Positions 34,620-46,482 are shown, counted from the first letter of the stretch. The stretch: DNA of 64,000 nt from Neolentinus lepideus HHB14362 ss-1 (GCA_001632425.1 KV425556.1:119357-183356); one strand, 5' to 3'. Numbers and translations: made by a program. The notes: generated by a model not told the origin, from the letters alone.

Positions 34620-36897
34620 ACTCATAGGAAGCTATCTCGTTTGCCTTTGCACTTCGCCCAAGCAGCAGGCAACGTGACGGATATCTGGTCGAGACAGCGT
34701 GTCCGGATCCCAGCATCGCGTCATGATATCCCAGAGTCTGTCGTGCAGCATCACTTCCCGACATTCTATTGGGGTAGGCCTCCGAGGGCTCTCTCGTAAT
34801 ACGTTTAACAGAATGGCAGAGTCGGGCAATCCCGCAAATGGTCGCTTGCCAGTGCAGACCTATATGGCATTGCAAAGAATCACTATCGAACACTAGTGCG
34901 ATCGTGCGATATCCGCGTACCTTTAGACACACGCACGCGTATGCGTATATGTCGGTGGCAGTCGTGGTGACCGAATTGAACAGGGTCGATCAGTTCCGGT
35001 GCCATCCAAGCCATACTCCCGTCTCGGTTAGTGCAGGCCCAGTGGTTGCTTCAGAAAACACAGATGGACCGAAGTCGGCGAGCCTGACATGATGATCTTC
35101 ATCTATCAGGATGTTTGCCTGACACATAATATCCTTTGAGGGAATTGCTCGCTGAACGAGGTTCACGAAATTCTCACCCCCCGTAAATCATCGTGAACAA
35201 TATTCAACCAGTGCAGATACGCAACCCCTCGTGCAATCTGGTACAGCTGATAAACGGTGAGATCACGTGTTACGGACATTACTAACTCGGGCTTTACCAG
35301 TCTATTTCTCAGACGCGTAGTGGGCGCAGGATCAACGTTCTCGAGATATGTGAGAATGTTTCCCTGCGCCGCTCACGGCGATACCAGGCAGAGCTGAGAG
35401 GGGAACAGATCGCAAGAGACGCCAAGGAATGGGAGTATGTTGGGATGGTGAATTTGCTGCCATAGTAGCGCTTCTCTACACAGACGCTATACAGGAAGCC
35501 TCGTCAACATAGTATAAGTCGTAGACAAGAGAACAGACCTTCAATTGATACTCTTGTTCCGTTGTCATGCTACTTGCAAATACACGGAGGCGTTTAAACG
35601 GCGACTAGAGTCTCTCCCAGATAACCCTGAAAAATATCGGCGAAACCACCACCAGTTATGGGAAAACTGCTATTTGTTAAAAGAATGTTCGTGATGTAAC
35701 ATTGCAACGGAACGACACTGTGATTCTCCCCAAGCTTCACTAGAAATTCGCGCGCCTTAGAAGACACCGTGCGGTAGGGTTTATAAGGCATAGATGTCGT
35801 CATCCACTCGGCGAAGGCGATAGTTGGTAGGATCTAGAGTTTATCTTTAACTAATGCAAAGGTTAGAGGAGATTTCTGTGAGACAAAGAGTTCAATCACG
35901 TAGGCGTGGATAGAATTCATTAAATGTTCCCTGTCATGGCTGTTCATGCTCAATCTATCACGAGGCGTATCAGCCACACTCTTCAATCGGTCCAACAGAA
36001 ATTGATCGGCCATATTCTGGTCAACGTGCTCGGGGCAGTTTTGCTTTAGATGGAGGAGAATATCCGTCGACATGGCTGCTTTACACCTGTACGGGTTAGC
36101 GCTGATTGTATCCTTGTATAACGGATTCGAGATCTTCGCTCCAGATTGCGCCGCGATGACATTAGCAGTGCGTAGTACCATCTCAGCTGGCGAGTCCGGT
36201 TTCGAGAAAGCACGGTATTTGAAATATTTGGAAAACTTCTTCATCAATGTGAAACGGCCTGGGTTTTCTACGCCATTTCGCGCTCCTATTGGTGCAATAT
36301 CCTGAAGAGTCTTTCAATAATACTGAGTTACAGCTGATAAGTCCAAATACCTCATGCATGCAAAAGCCTACGTGATGACGCCTTCTCAGCTCATCTCGAA
36401 CTGCGCAGCAAACATCACGAAACACAGCAACATCCAGCTCTCGTAGCCTTAGTTTGCGATCGTGCCCCTGACTTCCTGATTGCATAACTGACTAGCGTCA
36501 GCACTCAACCGTCCATCCACGTACAGTTACCTACGTAATTTCAGTGGCTTCTTTTCACGCCGTAAAAGTTCATTGTACACATCGTGAACAAGGAGTAGAA
36601 ACAAAGCACGACTGAATCGATTGAGAACCTGGACGACCTCGGTCCAAGACGGTGGTGCTGCGCGCTACTGGGTTGAACCAAATATCATGATCGAGATACA
36701 GACCAGATCAACGTACCAATGACCACATAATCAGTCAAGTAATTCGTCAGTTCATGGTATACGGTGTCTAGCAACTCTTCAGAACCGGTATCAGCTGCAA
36801 CACCTGAAGACGGAAGGTCGGAGACTTCGACATCCAGATGCCTATCAAACAACGCTATGAAGTCAGCGTCGTGAGCCAGCGTAAGAGAGTTGCTCAT
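34620..36897 (-). pseudogene. TKL-like protein kinase pseudogene with unknown N-terminal domain
   Basis: The N-terminal part (36897 to about 35835) reads through several exons: MSNSLTLAHDADFIALFDRH, SWTEVVQVLNRFSRALFLLL, RELDVAVFRDVCCAVRDELR, and MKKFSKYFKYRAFSKPDSPA to SQKSPLTFALVKDK. I do not recognise this helical region. The kinase part begins at about 35790 and matches the intact kinase at 43.5 kb: FLVKLGENHSVVPLQCYITN and GGGFADIFQGYLGETLVAV. There the frame breaks one base after the ATP-loop strand (about 35597), just at the catalytic Lys. The catalytic loop is HDDLRG then ANILIDEDHHVRLADFG (about 35060-35200). A second frame break follows in the activation segment (about 35020-35045). 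Residues after the APE region are scattered over frames. It is probably not functional as a kinase, though the N-terminal part could still be expressed. Confidence 0.7.
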
Positions 36898-37370
36898 AGG
36901 CGTGCAAGGACAAGCAATGTGTAATGACTTCAGCAGACTAGGAGTACCTGAACTGTAAGGGAGTCCAGCACAACCTTATGACTACGAACTGCTGTGCCGT
37001 AGCAACATCTTTTCCTGTGCCATATCCGGACACGACACTTGGAAGGTGATACCAACTAGTTGTCATGACCGTTGGGCTGTCATCCCTGAATTTACTATCG
37101 ATGTAAAGAAGCACTGAGATTCATTAAGCTTCATTGACCTCTGTAGACGATGTAAAAAGGCACCTGCTCACCTGATAACCATCACTCATGCGTGCTGCCA
37201 TTCAGGAACCAGCCCCAACATTCTCCGGGAACTAGTCTTGCCTCTTCCGTTTTGTTGAGTAGCACGCGCTCGGTGTACCACCGCAGGCACTCAAGAACTT
37301 TGTATCATTGCAAAGCAGGTTGATCACTTAAATAAAGTGTCCTCGCATAGTTACCGTCACCGAGATCACG
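36898..37370. other. intergenic region, no gene seen
   Basis: Between the kinase pseudogene promoter side and the ALG11 3' end. No conserved coding sequence found. Confidence 0.45.
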
Positions 37371-39294
37371 TCAATCCTGACACCATCCATATCTTCCAAT
37401 CACTGGCATCCCAGCCCTTCACGAATTCTTCCTCCGAAAACCTCTGCACCGCCCAGGTTCGCGCCCGTTCGCGCATCGCGAGCTCGGCATCCGGCGGGAG
37501 GGTGAACGCTTGGTGAAGAGCCTCGGCGAAGGTCTGCGGCGTCGTTGCGTGATACCCTATTCAAGAAGAGTAGTTCAGTTTCTAATCGGAACCGGGCAGC
37601 TTGGACTTGCCTGTTGGTTCACCGTTGAAGGGCACTACAATGTCGTTCAGTGGCCCTCCAGAGGCATGCGTGACAGGTATCACCCCGGCGGCCATGAATT
37701 CGACGACATTGATACCGAAATGCTCATCCACCATGGTGCTGAGCCCAACACTAGCTTTCGATAGCCACTCGAGGACGTTTGAATAAGATGCGTTGAGTAT
37801 GAATTGTACCTGGTCCTAAACGTCCGAGGGTCAGAGTATGTGCAGTACTCGAACCCGGTGCCACATACTTCTATCATAAGCTCCTTAGCCAGGGCTCGAA
37901 GAGAATCGACTCTAGCAGCATCATCGGCATTTCGACAGCCCCCTATGAGGACCAATTTGAGCGGAGACGCTCCCGTATCCTTGTATTCGGTATGGGAGTT
38001 TAGCAGGATCGAGAACGCCTGCAACTGTGCAAAATGATCTTTCTCAGGCCTGATCAAGCCCAAGTCAAAACTAGTCAGGGAGGTGGTTCGACTTCACCGA
38101 CCGGAACTGGGCGAGACTCAGTATCACCTTTTCCCGGTCTTGCAGCGGGAACTGCGCCACATCGCGCGTGTCGCACGGCGGATAGACGATCCTCGCTTCT
38201 CGGGGTGCACTGGTCCGAGTATCGCTGATCCACTTCAGCAAGAACCAAGGCGGGAGTGCGTGCAGTGCATCGAGGACAGGATCGGTGTATTGCAGGATCG
38301 AGTCGACGTGGTTCTTCGTCCACGAAGAGTTGCACATGACGAATGCCGCCGAGCGTAGGGAGCGCGAATAGTAGTACATGAATATGCGATAGTACCTTTC
38401 AGCTTCTGGTTAAGACGGGAGAGCAGGAATTGCTGATAGACGCACATTAGTTTCCCTAGGCTAAGCAGGAATGACGATGAGATGGCATCAGAATTAGTAT
38501 GTCCTCTTTGTCGGGTCCGCACTCGCGATATCATATTGGTGCTGATCGTTGGATAGTGCACATACGCCCCAATAGGAATTCTACCTATCCATTGTACCAC
38601 GTGGAATGTGAACGCGTAGCCCATCGTATCTGGTGTAGAGGACTTTTAGATACGAATCTCAGCGTAGTTCTGTGAATCTGTGCGTACCGATGTACAAGTC
38701 AGGGATAAGTTTCGACATAGCTTCCCAGGCCATGTACATCGAACCCAAGCTCTGGCCGAGCAACGTGAACCGGGGCCAAGTCGAGTCTTCCACAAGGTAC
38801 CTTGAGTTCAAGAAAACAAATGCCAAAGTCTCGGGCACCAGTGCAATGTCAAACCGGGCCTACACAAAATCAGAATCAGCTGTACACAACGACAATAGCC
38901 TCTTCTACCTTCACTTTGTCAATGATTGCTTCCTTAGTAGCATCTGTATCACCGCTATACACGACACAAACGATCTCGCGTTCCGTTCGCTGAATATGTT
39001 CGATCGCCGTCCATAGTACGCGTTCACCTCCGCCACCTGCATTGCTTAATTCTAGGTAGTATCAGAGGTACAACAAATCGCGTAAACGTGGTTCGAGAAA
39101 AATAACTCTCACCAGTATGGATGGAAGAATCCGACAACGCGCTTGCGATGCGAGTCTGCCAGGCTTATACCCAAGCCATCAAAGATTCTGGCCCGTGACT
39201 GCGTTTGCTGTCTCCGTATTCTCCTCACCCGCCGAGTAACGTAGATCGCAGGATAGAAAGCGATCAAGGCCAGCGTCAACAGCGCCAACGACAT
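37371..39294 (-). CDS. ALG11: GDP-Man:Man3GlcNAc2-PP-dolichol alpha-1,2-mannosyltransferase
   Basis: Adds the fourth and fifth mannoses to the lipid-linked oligosaccharide on the cytosolic face of the ER. The first true ATG is at 39294, giving an N-terminal membrane anchor ([20 protein letters not shown]) and a basic stretch. Then come VVGFFHPYW and [20 protein letters not shown] (about 38990-39045), the ALG11 nucleotide-sugar entry motif. Later blocks are [59 protein letters not shown] and [20 protein letters not shown]. The GT4 E-x7-E motif is in [20 protein letters not shown] (about 37690-37740). The end is [15 protein letters not shown] at 37371. About seven exons, apparently intact. It is an old core gene between the two kinase relics. 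Confidence 0.92.
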
Positions 39295-39679
39295 GGCCAC
39301 ACGCACCAGGACTGCGTGTCAGCAGCCAAAGACGCACGGTCTCGAATGTTTCGCTTTTTGCAGTACAAAGTTGTCTGGGAGTTACAGCACAAGAATCGCT
39401 ATATCTGAGATCTGAGATCTTGCCGACGTGTCAGAAGACTCTCAATACCATTGATATTGCATTATTTAAGATTAAAATCAAATTTATTTAAGTAAACATC
39501 AGGTACCGATCAAAATACATCTCACAGCTTGAGTACTAAAATATTGGGTAAAATTATTTAAGCTTACCACGCATGCATGTTGCAACCAGCAAGGGAGGTA
39601 GACAACCTCGCAGAGTCTTCCACTCGAAGGACCATGGGGTATCCAATAAAAGAGGAGAGATGGAGGGAGTTAAAGTGCG
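39295..39679. other. intergenic region, AT-rich
   Basis: Upstream of ALG11. AT-rich tract at 39440-39560, no gene. Confidence 0.4.
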
Positions 39680-39900
39680 ACGCGGGGCTCCGTGACGTGC
39701 TCTAACCGAAACGGCAGTCTTAGGCAGTCTTGCGTGGATGGCGCCGAAATTAATCGACCCTACTAGTTTCGGACACCAGCTACAGGATGCTCGCAGTCGA
39801 TCTTCACGCCTTTGCGTGCGTTTGCCTTGAAGTCAGTACAGACTCTGCTGGTCGTGGAAGAGTATGCCAGGAGGCTTTGTGTAGGTGTATACAGGCCCCA
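39680..39900 (+). pseudogene. TKL kinase relic, left part
   Basis: Matches the activation segment of the intact kinase at 44325-44550 at nucleotide level: the stretches GGCTCCGTGACGTGCTC, GCGTGGATGGCGCCG and CTTCACGCCTTTGCGTGC all have near-identical counterparts. The reading frame is broken, including a small insertion (CAGTCTTAG) near 39715. The match stops at GGTGTATACAGGCCCC (39885-39900), where the intact gene continues into the exon after the CIE codons. Confidence 0.7.
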
Positions 39901-40072
39901 GATGCCTCTGATGCCCCTGAACCAAAGACATTAGCGGGAATGACATGCACTGCGACTGATAGAGCTGACCTGGCCACCCGGGCACGAGGAAGAGGGAAAG
40001 AGAAGGACAATATCCAGGATTTGGAAGAGAAAGACACTTTCGTAGACACTTCAAGGCCGAGGGCACCAACCA

Positions 40073-40971
40073 CTACGGAAAAATATCATATACGTCCCCA
40101 TACTTCTCTGACAATATGCAGTCAGCCTCCGCCTCCATCTCATACTTCTCCAGGAATTCTGGCACCCGCTATTTGAACTGCATATCCACTCACGGCCTTA
40201 CAGTACTCCCAGTACTCCGGCAGCCACGCTGCACATTCCCAGTCGATAAGCCCCGTAATGCGTCCGCTGTCATCGTCAGCTATCATGATGTTCCGTGGCG
40301 CAACGTCGTTATGCGTGAATACGAGCCGGTGCTGCACCGAATGTACAACGCGGACAGGCTCTGGGAGGGACTCGAGAGGCTAGCCGCAGGGCAACTGCCT
40401 GTTGAAATGCGCTTCGTCGTCATATGGTCCGAACGACCCGAGCCAGTATACTCTGAAATCCAAAAACGCTCCCCCTACCACAGACGACCCAATAATAGTC
40501 CCGGGCGGCGGCGGTATGGCACGCAGCTGCGAAAATAACGTGCTGAGTTGAGTAACGATGTGGTCCTGTGCTGTAGAGGTCAGTTTACGCCATCCGCGCT
40601 GCTTGAGGTCGGTGCCCGGCACACGGGATATGGCGATGTAATACTGGTCACGCCAAGGAAAGGTGCACCATACTCGCGGGACGGGGATTATGGTGTGTGC
40701 GGCGACAAAGCGCATCGTTGCTGCTTCTGTCACAGCGTCTTGAGCGCACTTGATGTATATTCGCCTGCCGAACGTGTCTGCTCAAATATCCAACAGAAGA
40801 AAAGTGATTCAATTCACGCCTCCATATTATGACCCAGACGGACCAGGCCCGTAGATTTGCTGTGGTGGAGAGCTCTTGGAGAGCGTAGTACGCTCGCCAG
40901 TAGTACCACAGCGGCTGTCGTCGCCGCAATTCGGCCAAGTGCAGCTTCAACTTGTCGATTTCTCGTGGCAT
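40073..40971 (-). CDS. APH-like kinase family protein
   Basis: Aminoglycoside-phosphotransferase-fold protein, an expanded small-molecule kinase-like family in fungi; substrate unknown. The ATG at 40971 (MPREIDKLKLHLAELRRR) is a likely start. After an intron comes TFGRRIYIKCAQDAVTEAAT (about 40730-40795; the Lys is the nucleotide-binding candidate). Then come MRFVAAHTIIPVPRVWCTFP and the central helical part. The catalytic Brenner loop is HNDVAPRNIMIADDDSG (about 40255-40305), with metal-binding LIDWECAAWLPEYWEYCKA downstream. The conserved C-terminus RVPEFLEKYEMEAEADCILS to DVYDIFP-stop (40073) lies in another frame from YCKA. It needs either a 25-base intron or a one-base frameshift. The 5' exon junction near 40870 is also unclear. 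It sits between two parts of a kinase relic. Confidence 0.65.
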
Positions 40972-42516
40972 TTCAGAGGTCGCCAGTAACCAGGTAGGCT
41001 TGCAGCGGAGAAGTCCGCAATTGTCGGGATATAGAGGACCTGAAAATATACCCACGGCCCAAATATGGGCAGATATCTACCGGTCACAAAAAAAAATTGG
41101 ATGTCGGACTAAGCGTCTGAGACAAGTATCAAGACTGCCCGACGTGTGCGACTACTCCAACATATAGCGTGTCAGCTTCATTCGAACGTTCTGGTTGAAG
41201 GAAAGCGAATAACACCTCTGAGCACAGTCGCATTGTAATACGCAAACAATGACAAGAATAGATCCGAGGCCACAGCGAGGAAATGGCACATGAAAAAGGA
41301 CAAGATGAAGAACCTCCGCGTAAAGTAACGACAAACGGATCCCACTTCAGTGGTCCATACAAGCTAATCGGGTTCCTTAATTTGCAAGTCGGCCGATATT
41401 AATGTCTAATCGTCTATGCATACTACGCTATCACGTACGGCTAGCATGAGGGAAGACCATACCTGCACACTCGAGTCAGCCTTAATATTGTCAGTAATAC
41501 AGGGCGCCACTCCAGATAGACCCGAGTATGACGTGCAAAGTGCACAATAAATACTGTTGGATCCCTTGCCCCGTAAGTTGTCGATCATGAATAAAAAGGT
41601 AGCTCGCTTACATGCGCGTGTATAGTGAGTAGGGCAGATTCGCAGCACTGTCTGTGCTGACTGGCTTGCAAGCAGGAAGCCGCTTTGTTTGCGTTCGATT
41701 TAGCACGTAGGGTTCGTTGCTGGAAAAGCTTACTTGGCTTTTACAGAATTGTCCCTAGGCATCGTCCACGGAGCTACGATCTCACCGTCAATCCTTACAG
41801 TAGTCCGGTTGAATACGAGATGGACAACTGGGGGTATCCACATTCACGCCCGTCTGCAATGAACGGGCATCTCCTTCAGCTACAGAGGCGAGGTCACGAC
41901 TTCATGGATCTTCAAATTGTATCTAGCCGAACCCGAAGCCCTTTAGTCGAAGCAACTGATAGAAACTGTTACCTCACAACCAGCCAGCAATCACAAATAA
42001 TTCCAGCGCTGGGCCTGCGATACGATATTGCGCCCACCAGCTAAGGCTCCTGATTCGTACGACGTGGCGCAGTCGTCTGGGAGCTGGCATTGCGGCAGGT
42101 CGAGGGATGCCGAAGCCGTCTACAGGGAAATTTTCTGGGAAGGTAGCCCGGAAATCAGTCATAGCATTGATATCTCACTTGCCTGAGCTCAGCTAATCGA
42201 CCGGTATCGACAGGCAGCATTGCAAATACGGAGAACTGCGACCGTACAGCGATGCTAAGGTCCACCCAAAAACTCTTACCAGGCCCGTCCAAGGTATCCG
42301 CAACGAATATCGATTGCTGGGTAGTCAGTGGGGACGGCATCCCAAGGAGAAGAGGTGGGCAAGAACGCTGGTCGACAAAAAGTCGTACGTAAATCGGCAC
42401 CGTTTGTGGGCGTCCGTGGCCGTTCAACGCTTAAGGCGTGGAACAGCACCCCAAATAGCGTGCAAACACGCGCCAGAACAGCATTGCACAGCTACGTATC
42501 TTGGCCAACAGTATCG
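40972..42516. other. intergenic region with a kinase fragment
   Basis: Apart from the relic at 41457-41536 I see no supported gene. A minus-strand frame at 42155-42427 (QQSIFVADTLDGPGKSFWVD) looks protein-like, but I could not place it in a family. Confidence 0.4.
41457..41536 (+). pseudogene. TKL kinase relic, right part
   Basis: Near-identical over about 80 bases to intact-kinase positions 44555-44635; the longest shared block is CACTCCAGATAGACCCGAG. It resumes almost exactly where the left relic (39680-39900) stops in the alignment. Similarity fades after ACGTGC at 41530-41536. Confidence 0.65.
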
Positions 42517-44763
42517 ATGGATGTCCTGAGGGATGCGTTGACGGCGGTGGCGAACGTTGCGGATGACGGGAACAATGTCATGCCCTTCGTCAAGGAATCA
42601 GCGAAGATCGCTATCCAGCTCGTTGACGGAGCGCAAGTGAGTATAGGCGTGGTCTCTTCTGGGTGACAGTGGTGTAGTAAACATAAATACAGATGGTCAA
42701 AACCAACATGGCCGATTGCTGCGATATGCCGCAAAGAGCAGCGGAGACGATGTTGGGTTTGGCGAATACTCTAGTCCCCCGAGCTGAAGACGCAGTTAGA
42801 GACGTCCGTGCTCGGCGCTTATCGCGGCCTCCATAAAATTACTAACATATTGCTTTCTCTAGTAAGCTTAGCGATATCCCCCAAGCGATGCAGGATCTGG
42901 CTATTAATCAGAGCAGCTTGCCAGAGCTGATGAATTGTAACGCAGTCCAACGCACCATTGCCAACGAGCAGACCTATCTAGATGATGCTTGTCGCCAGTT
43001 TGTGGTGGGTGCTGTACAGCATACTCCGTGAATGCCTCTCAATTCTTGTGCAGGAATGCTCCCTTACGAGTAGTTTTAGGGGACAACTTGAGATAATAGA
43101 GAAAATTAAGGACATACTGGACAATGGATTCCAGAATATCAACATCTCAGCTCCTGTATGTGCTCCGACCTGTAAGTCATCACACAGAGCTGATCTTGTG
43201 GTAGACCCAGTTTCAGATCGAGGAAGGGTATATATAACTATCTCTCATTTATTGGTTCATATCGCTTAGTGATCTTGTATAGCCCCTTGCTATCAAGTAC
43301 CATGCCAGCAGAGCAATCTGTCTTTTGGGAAGGGATCAAGAGATCGAACAAGTCCTCAACACTTTGACCTCCCAAACTGACCTTCCGGTCTACCCAGATG
43401 TGCTTGGCCATGGAGGGGTGACACTGAGTGAAGAGCCAGAGAAACTTATTGACGTCCTCCAAACTTATGTAAGTAAACCCATGCTCGTATGGGTCGTAGC
43501 ACTGCTAACTTTCAAGTTCAGCTAAAGATCCATGGGGGGTCGCATGCTTCTGCGAGCTTCGCAGAATGGATGGCTGCCTCCTCGTCAGGGATATCTTCAC
43601 AAAGCACCCTTGCTAAAGCCCATCGGTTACTCGTGAAGCTCGCGGAGAAATCACACTCCATCCCCTCCAAGTGCTACCTCACTAACATCCAAGTCGACCG
43701 CTCGAGCTATCCAATAGGCGGAGGCGGTTTTGCCGATGTCTTTCAAGGTCGCCTTGGATGCGAGATGGTGGCACTCAAGCGACTCAGAGTGTTTGCGAAC
43801 AACATGACCGTCGATCAGGACCGCCAAATGAAGGTAATGATAGCGAGAACAACCCAGTGCAAATACATTAATGGCGTATCTCTAGCGACTCTGCCGCGAA
43901 GCTCTCTTGTGGCAGCAAATTCGACATCCGAATATCCTGCCTTTTCTTAGCGTCGACCGGGAATCCTTCCCGCCACAGATGTGCGTGGTGTCGCCCTGGA
44001 TGCCTAACGGTGACATCTTAGGGTACCTCAAACGGTACGAACCGGCACCAACTGTCGGCCTCATAAACAGACTGGTACGCTGATAACTCTAACTTGACCC
44101 TGACACTGTAGTAACGATCCTCCAGCTTTATCAAATCGCTCAGGGTGCTACCTATCTCCACCACTCCAATATCGTCCATGGAGATTTACGTGGCGTACGT
44201 CATCTAGTGCCACAAAGGAATTACTCACAACGTCTAACACATCGAGGATTTGCAGGGTAATATATTAATCGATACCGATCACCATGTACAAATCGCCGAC
44301 TTCGGACTGTCAGTGTTTGCGGAGGCAACGCAGGGCTCCGTGACGTGCTCCAACCGAGACGGCAGCCTTGCGTGGATGGCGCCGGAATTGTTCTACCCTA
44401 CTAAATTCGGACACCAGGCCTTCCATAGGACGCCCGCAACCGATATTTACGCCTTTGCATGCTTCTGCATTGAAGTGAGCATAAAGCGACACTCTCTTGG
44501 TTATGAAAGACTGATGCAAGGAGGCATTTTAGGTGTATACGGGCCGCCGACCTTTCGTACACCTGCCGGTGACAGCCATCATATTGTCAATAATTCAGGG
44601 CGTCACTCCAGATAGACCCGAGCCAGAGACGTGCCGTGGTTTGACAATACCCGACGAGTTGTGGAGCTTGATGGAGTGCTGCTGGGTTTCTAACTCATCT
44701 AATCGCCCGGACATTCGCAATGTCGCACGATGCTTGGACGAGATTTGTCAATTGAAGGATTGA
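42517..44763 (+). CDS. TKL-type protein kinase with MLKL/NLR-like helical N-terminus
   Basis: Three parts are visible. (1) 42517 to about 43135: MDVLRDALTAVANVADDGNN and PFVKESAKIAIQLVDGAQ, then MVKTNMADCCDMPQRAAETM. This is a helical pattern like the four-helix MLKL-type N-domain found in front of many basidiomycete NLRs and kinases. (2) About 43320-43460: VFWGRDQEIEQVLNTLTSQ and then VLGHGGVTLSEE. It looks like the entry of an NB-ARC domain, but the P-loop GK-T/S is absent. (3) The kinase, 43560-44763: GGGGFADVFQG, VALKRL (Lys), CREALLWQQIRHPNILPFLS, IVHGDLRG/GNILIDTDHHVQ, IADFG, WMAPELF and DELWSLMECCW. It ends DEICQLKD-stop. Catalytic Lys, Asp and DFG are kept, so it is probably active. 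The exon joints near 42830-42870 are unresolved. Role inferred only by analogy: non-self or stress signalling. Confidence 0.72.
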
Positions 44764-44914
44764 TCAATTAAACGGGGGCTGGTAGGTCTAAACCTGCTTC
44801 TGAATATCCAACGTAAGTTTTACGTCCCAAGCCCAAGGGATTGCACATATCATTTATTCGATGCACACAAGGATACATGTACATGTACCGAACATATGCT
44901 TACACGTTGATGAT

Positions 44915-46482
44915 CTAATCCAACTTCACGAGGATCTCATCTCTCTTCCCTTGGAATTCACTCAACTCCTTGAACCCAGCGAGACCCATCGTGATCTCTG
45001 TGTCAGCAAGTAGCGACCGAAGGATCTGCTCGACGCCGGCTTCTCCCGCTATAGCAAGACTATACATAAACAAACGCCCAATTAAGACGCCCTGTGCGCC
45101 AAGAGCGAGCGCCTTAATGACATCCGAACCTGTACGGATGCCCGAATCGAAAAGAACAGTGAATTTTCCGCTTTCCTGTGCAGCCTTGATCTTCGGGGAG
45201 AGACAGATCTTGTCTAGGGCGTAAAGCGAGGGTGTTGCACCGTCAATTTGCCGCCCACCTACACAACAGAAGGGTGTGAATATCGGTAACGGTGGTATAT
45301 CATGACTCAACTCACCGTGGCTGGATACAATAATGCCCTCAATACCGAATTCGAGGGCTTTCTCGGCGTCCTGTCCATCTCATGTAAATTAGCCCATCAG
45401 TCGCTCTCTAGAAGAGAAACATACTGACTGCTACATGCTGAATACCTTTCAGGACGATCGGACCGTCCCAAGCCTCCCGAAGCAACTTTAGATCCTCCCA
45501 CGTCTTAAATTTACCTCCAATCTCCTGCACCCAGTCTGACGCCAGCTTCGCCCTCTGTGTGATTTTCTCGTCTCCAGCAGCGATAGCCGCCTGCACTTTC
45601 GGCTGGTTAAACGGAAAATCGGGGTAGTCGCCATAGATCGGCTGTAGGCCATACCGCGCCATGAACACGGGATCGGATAGGGCGTTTTGCACACCGACAC
45701 CGTAGCTCGCGGGGCTGTACAGCTTCTCTATGTCGTGGATACGCCAGCCCAGGACCATAGTGTCCAGAGTGACTATGAGGGCGGTGAATCCGTTGTCTTT
45801 GGCACGCTTTAGAAGGGACTTGGTAATGTCGTGTGACTTGGGCCTTAGTTTGTTGGTTAGAATATTTCGTCTGAAGGACAGGAGAGGCATTTCGAACATA
45901 CCAGTATAATTGGAACCAACGTTCACCATCGCCATTTGCTTTGGCAACCTCTTCCATCGAACGAGTGGATGGGGAGGACAAGCAGAATGTAACACCGACT
46001 TTCGCAGCTGCCCGGGCGGTTGCTAGTTCAGCATCCTTGTGAACAAGCCCGTGAGCACCCACAGGCCCAATAAATATGGGAGAGGCTTTCTTCTTTCCGA
46101 GGATAGTCGTCTAGGGAGTCACTCATCAGCTGCAAGATTGAAAGTGAGGTTTCACGCTAGGGAGCGTACCTGTAGGCTGCGGTTTTCGGCGTCACGCAGC
46201 ATGCGCGGGAGAATCTTCCACTTGTCGAACTCCGCACGATTGGCATGTGTCGTAGAGGAAGTACCGGCACCCGCAACGACGTAGGTCCATGCCTCTGATA
46301 CGCAGTAAGTAATTGTACCAATGTCTATCGTATACATTATGTCCACCTGGAGAGTCCTTCAGGGTCTCGATGAAGTTCTTCTCCAGTTCATCAATGTTCA
46401 AAGACTTCAAGACCGGGGGGGCCCTCGTATTATAGAGGTCTTGCATGTATTTTGACCAAGACGTTGATACTATGGTCGTCAT
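44915..46482 (-). CDS. FMN-dependent 2-hydroxyacid oxidase / lactate 2-monooxygenase-like, copy A
   Basis: Oxidises an alpha-hydroxyacid such as lactate, using FMN in a TIM barrel. The ATG is at 46482 (MTTIVSTSWSKYMQDLYNTR). Core blocks in order: AWTYVVAGAGTSSTTHANRA, FDKWKILPRMLRDAENRSLQ, SPIFIGPVGAHGLVHKDAEL, FCLSSPSTRSMEEVAKANGD, ERWFQLYW, TALIVTLDTMVLGWRIHDIE, IVLKGIQHVA (catalytic Lys), then the active site IIVSSHG/GRQIDGATPSLYAL (about 45225-45320), and FTVLFDSGIRTGSDVIKALA to ILVKLD-stop. Catalytic His and Arg are present. The family signature usually reads SNHGGRQ; here Asn is Ser. About eight exons. A paralogue is at 52.1-53.7 kb. Confidence 0.9.
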
